From positions 1-64,000 of the forward strand of contig KV919056.1 in NCBI GenBank assembly GCA_002049455.2: a DNA stretch of 64,000 nt, written 5' to 3'. The translations under genes were made by a program, and so were the position numbers. Numbering within the stretch: position 1 is the stretch's first letter; each line of letters opens with the position of its first letter. Of the stretch, positions 54,914 through 64,000 are shown in pieces. This stretch comes from Porphyra umbilicalis (Eukaryota > Rhodophyta > Bangiophyceae > Bangiales > Bangiaceae). A model generated the notes under the pieces. It was not told where the DNA came from and ran no database searches. It worked only from the letters and a program-made list of their open reading frames with translations.

Positions 54914-56284
54914 GATTGCCATGCTAAGCTCCTGTGAGATGGCCGCAGCTTGATTTGGAGGATGATGTACACAACAGTTACGTGGATCAGCCAAAATCCT
55001 ACGTTTCAGATTACCTGTATCTCGAGTCACCTCTGTGATTCGGCAGTTAATCACTACAGTTTCTGGACTGGTTCAACAGACCATCTTTGGGACAGATTCT
55101 GGGATCGTTCCAGCAGCACTGTCATCCTGACCCACAGATCATCTCGGGGACTGTCATTCAAAAAAAAAAAACTGAATGGCGAGGACTAGTTCAACAAATA
55201 GTCTGACTGCCTTTTCCGAAAACAAAATGTCTGCCAATTCCGTCAGCAGCGTGAACAAAAACATTTTGACACTCCGAGCGACGCCCCATGGGCAGGTCTT
55301 GCTTTCTGATCGGTTTCGGCAGACCCTCCTCACGACGTCACTCGAAGAAGTCCAGGCTATCATCTACGATCGAGTCCTTGAGGCAGGAATCTAGATGAGT
55401 CTTGCGCGCTCGTTCACTTAAGGTATGACTACGATCCCCAGGATGATTGTAATCCGACGCCAGGACCGTCCTGCGCACGATTCCCAAGATGATCTTACTC
55501 GCACTTCAGGACAGTTCTCAGAACGATACGCAGAACGATCAGAACCAGCAAATCGGAATGATCCTTCATGAGCATGTGGCAGCAACTTCGCCGGACAATT
55601 GCCGAATCTGCAGGTGCTGGTGTTAGGATCATTTCCACTGAATATCGGTGCAGATGGTCTCTGAGCACTTCTGAAATCCACTGCGGGCTCTGTCTCCAAG
55701 ATCAATAAAAAGTGGGCCTATTTTGATCACATGATCAATGTGCGACAGTTCTGCGAACCGTCGGTCGGCGTGTTCGAATCTGGCAGTTCTCAATGTTAAG
55801 GAATCGGGGACAAAACGCTGTGTGGCCGCCGCCGAAGCCCTTGATGTCGTTGTAACGACTGAGAACGAGGCGCATCTTCATCAGGCCGAGGATATTGGCG
55901 TGAAAGCGCTGCTTGAGGACTGGCGCAGTTCGATGGATAGCTTTTTCGGACGAAAATTTGAACGAAGAGAATCTCAACGCCGCCGCAGCTGCGGGTCTGC
56001 TTTTTGTTGCGGCCGACGACAGAATCACCGAGGCACGAGTGAACCGAATGCAGGCGTGAGTAACACCGGGTGCGTTCTCACTGGCTGGAGCGTGGGTCCT
56101 GCGCAGGCGGATCACGCTGTGTTGACCCGATGGATTGTGCGGGCTCGTCGACGCGCGCAACACGCACACGCCCAGTTAAGACGGGGCTTCCTGTCCTATC
56201 TGGGCTTCACAGCATATTATCGCATCCAGTTGGCCCCCTGGAACAGTTCTGAACGGCGATCGGCTCCAGCCCTCCATGTCAGAA
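54914..56284. other. No firmly supported gene
   Basis: A + strand frame at 55738-56373 has protein-like composition at its start (ALDVVVTTENEAHLHQAEDI, ALLEDWRSSMDSFFGRKF) but no recognised domain. An AGGAACGATC/GGATGATT-rich stretch lies at 55420-55700, with repeated GATGAT-type words. The C-terminal blocks expected for the copy-2 element protein are absent here. Confidence 0.35.
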
Positions 56285-58664
56285 TCATTGCAAAATCTTG
56301 GAGTCATTCTTCGCCAAGGCTTGAAGAACGCGAGAACCCGGCCCCAGGTAGCAGCGAAGGGGGTGATCATTGAGACGTGACAGCGAGGAACATGGAAACA
56401 AGCTTTGAAAACATAAATGGCGGATTCTGTTCTCGTGAACGCGAGGTGGATGACGCCTAGCTGCGAAGAGATGAGTCCCAGACTGAAGTTCGAATGGAAG
56501 GGATGAAGGACACATTAGGTACAGTCGGCATGGTCTTGAGAGCAAAGCTTTCTTTGTCATTACCCCCCCCTCTATGAACACCCCCCCGTGATAAGGCCCA
56601 GGAGAGACGCGCACGGACGTTCGTAGCGTCTCAGCAAGCTCATACGCGTACAGTAGCCCCACAGCGCGCCCACGACAGGATATTATCAGCTCCACGGCCA
56701 ACCGCAGAAGGCGGGTCGTCACTCCCATTGTGATGTGAAGAGGAATCGGAACGACTTGCCGAGGATCTAAGGAAAGTAGCGGCGCCCTAGCGATAGACCG
56801 GTGAGCGTGCTGAAAGAGCCTTGCGGTAGTCGCGTGAGGCAGAGTCGCGGGAGCGAAGGTGTCAGCCATGGTGCACAAGTGCCCAGCCGTTCGTAGATTG
56901 GTAGCGGCTGGCAACTCCAGGTCTTGCACGGTCCCAAACCGCTCGTCTAAGTCCGCGTGCGACGCTCAGGCAGTATTAGGACTGTAGCACATAAGGCATG
57001 GCATTGTGGCACTTCCGCCTTTGTGCCCATGAAAAGACCACAGGGCCTCGTAGTCACCCGAAGAAAACAATCGCACAGAGCGCCGCTCGCCATTCACGAC
57101 GACACCGTCGCGCACAAGGTCCCGTACGTGCTGCAGATGCTCCTTCAGCATCTTGGATACCTCATCGTAGGAATCCTTCTCCGCCGCGCAGACAGCGACG
57201 AGGATGGTATTACTGAGCCAGTGGGGGTGCTTCTGGTTTGCCAGCACCATAACGACTTTCACCGAGCCAGGAGAGCCCCCCTTATCCAAGCCCAACGCGA
57301 GGTGAACATCCTTCAAGGTAGGCGGGGGTGACGCCGCCAGAGGGCAGCTGCCACTACCCACTGACGGTGGTGAGTAGGCATCCGTTTGAAGAATTAGCAC
57401 GCAGTCGGCGCCACGAATGAGACGCTCCACGAATCCATTGGAAGCGCTCAGAGCAATCAGCTTCTCAGCGACCGCCTCCTTAAGGTTGACCAGATGAGCC
57501 CCTGTACTTGCCACGGTGACGCGTTTTTCCGGTAGATCAGCAAATCGGGAACGTGCAGCTCTCAAAACCGGCTGGCTCGCGAGAGCCGCACGCGACCCGC
57601 CCATCCCCCGCCCGATGCTATAAAAGGCAGTCAGGCTCACTCCGTTGGTCTCGATAAGTCCGAGCTGCTGCTCTGGGGTCAGCGGGAGTGGTTGAGCGGC
57701 CTTGCTGCGTCGCCTCTGAGCCACGGTCGCCCGACCGCTCGCGACCGCTCCCAGCGCTACGGATTGCACATGAGAAGCCACGTCAGCATCCTCCTGGGAC
57801 ACGACCACCTTCGCCAATAGGCTCGAGCCAATCGCACTTCGATGATAGCGCTGACTGCGCTTCACACGTGCCTTAAGTGGCGACATCCGCTTAACGTACA
57901 CGCTCTCGTGACCGTTCGCCCGCTTAACGCGAAACTCAGGGGGACAGTCGTGTAGCTACATGGCCGCCTCAATCTGCTGTAGTGTAGGACCATCGCGGTC
58001 GTTCCGAAACGCGCCACTGCGGAGAAGCGCCAAAATTTCCGAGCAGCTAGGCGAATGAGGTGGAGGGGCGCGGGCTGATGCAATCGCTGATTGGGCCGCC
58101 TTCAGCTGCTCGTTCAGGCGGACGACACACCGCCTCTCAAAATTAGCTTGGTTCAGCGCCTTTGCACGCTCGCGTGTCAATGTGCACACGCGTGCAGCAA
58201 GGTGGGAGAGGCTTGGACCTGCCGAAACGTGAGTGGTCGCCAATGAGCTGGCCAGTGACGAGCCACCGACGGGAGCACTGCCAGACGCCGCGCTAGAGTG
58301 ACCACGCCAATTCTCACACGACATTGGGGCCACCAAAGACGGCGCGGCCGAAGGTGCTACAGGGCCATCGACGAAATTCGTCTCTGCGGGAGCCTTGCGT
58401 AGCCGTGCCCGCTTACTCCGACAGTAACAGCGGTCGCAAGTATCGTGCGGACTACCAAAATCTTCGGTGGCATGTAGGGACAAGCAAGGGATGGCAGGCA
58501 GCGCACGCACGCATGCAAGCAGCACGTCGTCGAGCTCGGGGAAAGCTCGGTTTTGCCAGGCTCGCAGTCCATGACTGGGCCGTAGAAAGGCGTCTGAGCA
58601 TCCCGTGCAGCGATACGCCCAGACAGCTCCAGGGAACGCGCTCCTGGTATCAGGATCAGACAGA
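56285..58664 (-). pseudogene. Unclassified transposon-type protein, copy 2, two in-frame stops
   Basis: One minus-strand frame runs throughout, broken only by TAG at 57958-57956 and TGA at 56968-56966. It starts at an acceptor (CCACCTGCAG) at about 58665. Blocks: a Cys cluster (YRCTGC, then DTCDRCYCRSKR), a coiled-coil-like stretch (ARVCTLTRERAKALNQANFE), a basic segment (MSPLKARVKRSQRYHRSA), SLTAFYSIGRGMGGSRAALA, SSGDYEALWSFHGHKGGSAT followed by MPCLMC, then VVPIPLHITMGVTTRLLRL and VRVSPGPYHGGVFIEG. Homology to copy 1 ends near 56570; the TPKLHIL C-terminus is missing, so it is 3'-truncated as well as nonsense-mutated. The two loci are clearly diverged. Confidence 0.55.
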
Positions 58665-60302
58665 CTGCAGGTGGAATGCAAAATATATGAGAGAAAGAAG
58701 AGCAACAGAGCGATTTGTGATAGTGTGAGCATACGGACAGCGTATGTGGATTGACACCTGTCTCTCGCAAAATCTGTGGCGCGTCTGCAACAGGTAGGCC
58801 CTGCCGATGTCCTTTCTCACGCCATACGTTTTGCGTCCTCGCTTGCCTGCCATGTTTTCCGGCGAAGAACTCCGTGTGTTCTCAGGAGTTATTTCCTGCT
58901 GCACCATATTACACTGAAGTAGAGACGTTGAGGAATACCATTCAGTCGTTAAGCGGAAGAAAAGATGCCCGTGCACGGAAAATGTCAGTAAGGCCATCAC
59001 GCGATTGCCATTAGCGACATCGTTTGAGTTTACAATCTGCCTTCGTTTGGGTGTCAGCGGCGCACTTACTCTCGTACGGTCCTAGAAGACGGAGCGGTCG
59101 GACGCAAATCGAGAAGGGGGAGGAGGGGGGGGGAGAAAGAGGCACGGATGGTGCGTGGCACATGGATCTGCTGTGTCCCATGCCTGGACACATGAGACGG
59201 ACTGGACGCGGTCGTCACCACGCTGCTCCAGTGGTCGGTCAAATTGACCCTCTGCGTTGGGTCAACAGGGGTGGGGTCGCACCCCTCTGACGAGCCGTGA
59301 GACGGTCCGATTCTTGGGTCGCAGGTCGCGACCCTTCGCTCCATTCACATTTCTCCACCTAGTGAAATCATTTTCATACACGTCTGTAAGCTTGAAAGCC
59401 AGATCGGACACCTTAACTGGGCGTGCGCACCTGTCACTCTAAAGTGGGACCCAGGTTTTAGGCTTTCCTCTCGCACTTTCTGGCACTTACTCTTGTGGGA
59501 TGACACTTTCCTGTACTTTGCAAGATGCTCTTGCATGAGACAGCTGTCCATAGTTGAGCAACGGCTGGTGAAAGTCGGATTTCCCGTTAACATGTATCCC
59601 CTGGCCTTGAGGACAGGGCACTATCCAACATGCGATTAAGGGCCCCCGTTTTAATTTTTTTCCGAGCTAGGGCGCGTTGCGGGAGTACTTGCGAAGTAGC
59701 GGGATGCACGTGGAGGGACCTCGTACGGCTCGGGCGGACGCCGCCGTACGTTGAGTCCGACATGGTCAGAAGCGCCAACTTGCACACTATCCGTACATGT
59801 GTTTTTGCACGATGGCTGTGCGCTGGGCGTTTGTGAGGTCCAACCACGTAGAAAGAAGGTGTTTTTCTCGTTCAGATGGCTTGAAACGGGGGGTCCGTGC
59901 TTCAAAAGAGCTGGAAGCGGAAATATGTGCTGCATTCAACAGCATCGGGAGAGGAATGACAGCGTTCTTCGTGGAACCTTCCCCTGGGATGCTCTGGACG
60001 GTTTCTTTTTTTCAAATTTGAACTCGAAAAAGGGGGCCCATATTGTGGCCAGTCGGAACGCGTCAAATGCGGTGTGTCCGTGGCACGCTGTGACTAAAGC
60101 GGGCACGGCACGCGTGGCGCCACACAGCTGCCCGCACGAGGCTGTGGTCGGGCCTGTGACTGGCAGCGGGCGGTGCGGTGTGTGGTCAGTTTTAAGGGGG
60201 TGGTGAAGTCTTGGCGGTGACACTGGCCGGGCGGGATGGGGCGCAGCTGTCTGCCCGGTATCTCGGAGGGGCAGGAGTCTGGCCAGGGGGGTTCGTGCGC
60301 CG
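58665..60302. other. Element intron/5' flank, then no supported gene
   Basis: 58665-58760 holds a minus-strand T-rich tract that is probably intron of the copy-2 element. The rest has short frames only. Confidence 0.4.
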
Positions 60303-60592
60303 GTGTTTGGAGGGTTTGGGGGGCCGTGGGGCGGGAGGAGGGGCGCGACGACGCCGTTGGCTTGTCGGTGGCAGCCCCTGCGACGGCGGCGGGGGCTCGG
60401 GCGCCCCCCCTGCTGCTAGCTGCTGGCACCAACGCAAACCCAGCCATCATCGGGGGTCAAGCGTGGGGTGGCGCCTGGCGTGGGGGGTGGACGGTCCGTG
60501 CGGTAGCAGCGGTGAGGGTGACGGTAGGTGTGCAGCCGGAGGGCTGGGAGGGGGGGGAGCTTGGCTGTCGGTGAGCCGTGCGCCACTTGAGA
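60303..60592 (+). repeat. GC-rich dispersed repeat, copy 1
   Basis: Shares an ordered series of blocks with 62111-62398: GGGGCCGTGG near the left end, GGTAGCAGCCC/GGTGGCAGCCC, GCGGTAGC, and CCGGAGGGCTGGG near the right end, then a GCCGTGCG.AC ending. Locally GC-rich within mid-GC DNA. Confidence 0.6.
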
Positions 60593-62110
60593 CTGCCGTA
60601 AGTACACTCAGTCCATTCAGGAAACAAATATTTTGCAAGATCCACACTCGGTCAAGTCATCGCGCATCGCGTTGAAGGATGTCCTGTCGCCCGTGGTATG
60701 AGAGGTCACGTCCCCTCCAACCCCCCCACGACCGTGGGCATGCCCTTCCGTCAAGGTGTGCCCGTCGAAGGTATGAAAATACGGTGCGTTCCGCTGCTAC
60801 CACAAGGACGCTTGGGGCAAATGCGCGGCGTGAGGAACGTTGTCGTGCCATATTTGGAGGGACTGTTTCGCACGGCGCTATCGAATGACGAGCAACGAGG
60901 GGAGAGAGGAGTAGCTTAGGATTTTGCGGCGCTGCCACCCCACTGGTAGTTCGTTGACTCTCATTTGACGCTTACTGCGCTCTCCCTTCCCGTGGCACAC
61001 TGTGGCGTCGCTGATACAGGTGTGCGATGTTACGCTTGGCGCTTGACGGTGCCGGGCCAGCGGTTGGCGCCCTTTTCGCCATCAGCGGCGCACTAGGTTG
61101 TCAGTTGTGCGCCTTTTTGACATGGCAGTGCGCGTACGTGCCACGCGGGCTTTGCAGGGGGGAGATATTGTCGTGTACGTTGCATTGGCTGCCAGGTGCG
61201 TGGGGGACTTGCCCGGTTTGTTGCCGATACTTGGGGCGCTGGGTATGTGATCCACGCACTCTCCGAGACCTCCATGGTGGACGGCTCGACGACAGTCGAT
61301 GTCATCCAGACTCGCCGCGGCACCGTGGCTCGCTCCAACTTCCTTTTCGTGACGATGCCAACCTCCCGTCCTCCGCCCGTCATGCAAGGGACGGCTTTGA
61401 CCTTCAACGCGTGTTTGATGGTACGGGCGGCATCCGGGTAGTGCATCTTCCACTTCGAGGCCATTCGGGCCGGGACGGCGGACGTGTTTCGCAGCTCCTC
61501 CCCGCGCCTAGAGCAACTTCAAGTAAGCGCTCGGGCCGCGGCGGCGGCCTTCGCAGCGGCCACGGTGGCGATGGCGGTGGTCGGGCTTGTGCTGGCACCG
61601 GCAGAGGCGGGACCGGGCGTAGCAGTGGTGAGGTAGGCGGGGGGGAGGAGGGAGGGGCGGCCTTGGCCGCGGCTGGTGGGGTATGGGTGCCAACGGGGCC
61701 CGCGCGCGGCGTTCGTCATTGGGTGGGACCGAACTCCAATCCATTTGAGCGGCATGTGCTGTTGGGAGACGTGCATCGCATCTCCCAGATGGTGGACGGG
61801 ACGGACCCTGTGGCGGCTGTGCGGCCTTTCGCTGTCTGGACGCCTTCGGCTGTGTGGGAATCGCAGCAGGAGGTTCTCGCGGTTGTCATTGTGTCTGCCG
61901 CTGCCCAGTTGGACACGCGTGTGGTCAATGTGTGGCCGGAGGTAGGCGTTTCTCGGTAGGGGGAGCTTGAGCTTGACTTGGGCAGTGTCCAGCCGAGGCA
62001 CTTGGCTGAACTCGGCAGTATGGCCAAAACCACCTGTCCGTGCCGCATCTGCGCGTGTCCTTTCATCTTTTTAAGAGCACGCACGAAGATTCCCCTGGCC
62101 TTTAGGAAAC
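60593..62110 (+). other. Unresolved region, possible decayed gene
   Basis: Several + strand frames have protein-like runs: LGQMRGVRNVVVPYLEGLF (about 60815), ATRALQGGDIVVYVALAARC (about 61142), HALSETSMVDGSTTVDVIQT with RGTVARSNFLFVTMP (61256-61370), and FERHVLLGDVHRISQMVDGT (about 61745). They lie in different frames and I cannot join them confidently. The GDIVVYV/SMVDG part faintly recalls hotdog-fold thioesterases, which is not enough for a call. Confidence 0.25.
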
Positions 62111-62398
62111 GTTGTGGAGGGGTTGAGGGGCCGTGGTGCTGCGGAGGGGGGGGGTACAGACGCCGCTGGTTGCCGGTAGCAGCCCTTACGGCGGCGGCGG
62201 CGGCCCCTGCGCCCGCGCCCCCTGCTGTGATAGGCTTGCTGTTGGCAACACACATAGCTACCATGGACGAGGGGGCGGGAGTGGCGTGGCGTTTGCCCCG
62301 TGAGGCGGGTGGGCTGTGCGGTAGCGGCGGCGAAGTCGGACGTAGGTGTGAGGCCGGAGGGCTGGGGGGGGTGAGGCTGTCGGCGTGCCGTGCGTGAC
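62111..62398 (+). repeat. GC-rich dispersed repeat, copy 2
   Basis: Direct-orientation homologue of 60303-60592, about 1.8 kb downstream. Diverged, with GCG-repeat length differences. Confidence 0.6.
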
Positions 62399-64000
62399 TC
62401 AGGTCTGTCGCAAGCACGGCGTCCCCTGGGTAGGGGGACGGCGCGCTACAGAGCGGACGGCTCGGGCGCGCGCGCCTGAACGTGGACGCCCGCAGGGACA
62501 TGAAAATGAAAATCAATGCAGGGCATGAAAAATATAGCCACGTGCCAAGTGAAGCGCGACTCGGCATGTTTCAAGTCTAAAAAGTGCTTCGGAACTTACA
62601 CAACTAGATGGCCTTCGATCACAGCTCAACTCCAGGCCAGGGTGATTTCGCGTACGCGCTTTCAGTACATCTCAATCGTCTACGACTGATTTTGAGCCTG
62701 CTAGCCAATGTATGTCCGAGAATCCGAATGACCGCCTCCTTGGGATCTTAACTGGGCGTGTGAGACAAAGCGGGATCCGAGAAAAATCCAGCCATCGTGT
62801 TAAGGGGATTGAGAGCAAGGCGAGCGGTGCGCCGCAAACGCCTGCTACACCATTTTCGAACAGAAACGTGGACGACTCCGAGTGGACTGCCATATTCGTT
62901 AGTATAGATGGCGTTTGCAGAAACCCAGCTATGCGGGACGCATACAGAAGGATCCGAGTGCCCAGGTTTAGAATTTCAGTCCGAAATGCTCGCCTCCTTC
63001 GCTGGCTTGACTCAGCTTTCACAGTTCCGTCCGGCCAGCCCGCGCCACCGGCCAGACGCAGCTATCCGTCCGCACGAGCCGCCATCGCTCGCCAGCTCGA
63101 CTACAGCCCCCGTGCGCGCTGTGACGATGGCAGTAGCCATTGACACTACTGTGCAGGAAGGGGGGGGGGCGGGTGCCGGTGGGGGGGGAGGGGGGGCGGC
63201 CCCAGCCCCAGCTGAGTCCCGCCTTGCGGAAGGGACCGCGCGAGGCGCTGCGCTTGGGTGTAGAGGAATTGGGCGACGGCGATGCGAGTGGCGGCCCCCG
63301 CCAAGCCGTCGGGGCCATCGTTGGGGGGGGTGACACGGCGCGCACGCGGGGGTGTCCGCGTCGAAAAATGAGGTGGGGAGGTCGCAGCTTGGAGAGATTC
63401 GGGAGCGTGTCGTCGGTCGTGGGAGGGGGAGGGGAGGGAGGCCTCGAAGGTGAGGTTTGGTCTGCTTGCGATCATCCTGGAGCCACAGAGAGCTACATGG
63501 TACCACCATGTTGCGTCGAAGAGAAAACACCTTTCTTGTGTGTGCCTCACCTGGCACAGACGATAGGGGTGGTGCTCTTCGTCGTGGCAAGCATCAACCG
63601 AAAGCAGTGACCTCTCGCTGCCTTCATTTGATCAATATACGCGCTTTAGAAGTGCAAATGGTCGCAAAAGACGGACACAGAGCACAGTATCGGCCACATC
63701 CGATCGCAATAGGCCTGGTTATATGGCAGGATCTGACGCATACCAGCTTTCAGGGGCGGTCCCCAGTGCGAGGGATCCACCGCCGGGAAAGTGCCATTCC
63801 CCTCAAACTAGCGTTTGCGATCGATTGCGTCGCAAACTCCGCACCGCTGAGCTTGCTCTCAGAATCGAAGGCTTTGGTTTGGGGGGGCTTGGAACCGAAG
63901 GAAGAAGCCGGGCAAAGACAGCCGCGTGCTCGATTCACGGGTGGCCCGCCAAGAATCCAGGCGATCGTCGGCAGCCGCGCCCACCGCATCTCAGCCGCAT
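62399..64000. other. No supported gene
   Basis: Mid-GC sequence. A short GC-rich patch at about 63160-63460 has a minus-strand frame (TRIAVAQFLYTQAQRLARSL) without a known domain. Nothing else recognised to the right edge. Confidence 0.35.

Noticed and set aside
58665-58732. Apparent signal peptide (MLTLSQIALLLFFLSYIL) on the copy-2 element protein
   Set aside because: It is the translation of a T-rich tract ending in CTGCAG, better explained as an intron end.
61140-61440. Hotdog-fold thioesterase suggestion
   Set aside because: Only a faint pattern (GDIVVYV, SMVDG) across two frames; no catalytic residues placed.
1-64000. tRNA, rRNA, CRISPR arrays, retrotransposon reverse transcriptases
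   Set aside because: Looked for by eye (B-box words, repeat-spacer layout, Y-x-D-D motifs) and not found. Short tandem repeats here have no spacer structure. tRNAscan and profile searches could not be run.

Overview
The window reads as nuclear DNA of a GC-rich, intron-poor photosynthetic eukaryote. A bangiophyte red alga (Porphyra/Pyropia-like) fits best. The clues are an MGDG synthase (plastid envelope galactolipid synthesis), a membrane-anchored carbohydrate sulfotransferase of the kind used for sulfated cell-wall galactans, very high GC with long G/C homopolymers, and short introns with GTACGT-type donors. The organism name is inference; no rRNA or tRNA gene was found.

Layout. (1) 1-23 kb, mostly very GC-rich, holds the host genes: a sulfotransferase (minus, runs off the left edge), an unidentified multi-exon gene at 8.3-9.9 kb (+), MGDG synthase (minus, 2 exons), an OTU-type cysteine protease (+, 4 exons), a BTB/POZ protein (+), a small secreted Cys-rich protein (+), and a bZIP-like factor with a Cys-rich tail (minus). 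OTU and BTB proteins lie head-to-tail and both belong to ubiquitin pathways. A lower-GC patch at about 3-6.3 kb shows no gene. (2) 23-64 kb is lower in GC and is a transposon graveyard: hAT-like, Tc1/mariner-like, PIF/Harbinger-like and pogo/Tigger-like transposase remnants, two divergent copies of an unclassified element protein with a 'PLHxTxGV' motif, two full copies of a 294-bp MITE with perfect or near-perfect 18-bp terminal inverted repeats, other dispersed repeat pairs, and 55-bp and 85-bp tandem repeats.

Two kinds of damage separate the halves. Host genes keep long conserved coding stretches but change frame at poly-G/poly-C runs, which looks like assembly length error or true slippage. 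The transposases mostly keep frame but carry isolated in-frame stop codons, which is decay by point mutation. Host gene models below therefore span frame breaks and should be read as loci rather than clean CDS. The ORFs offered at alternative starts (GTG, TTG) were not taken as eukaryotic start sites.
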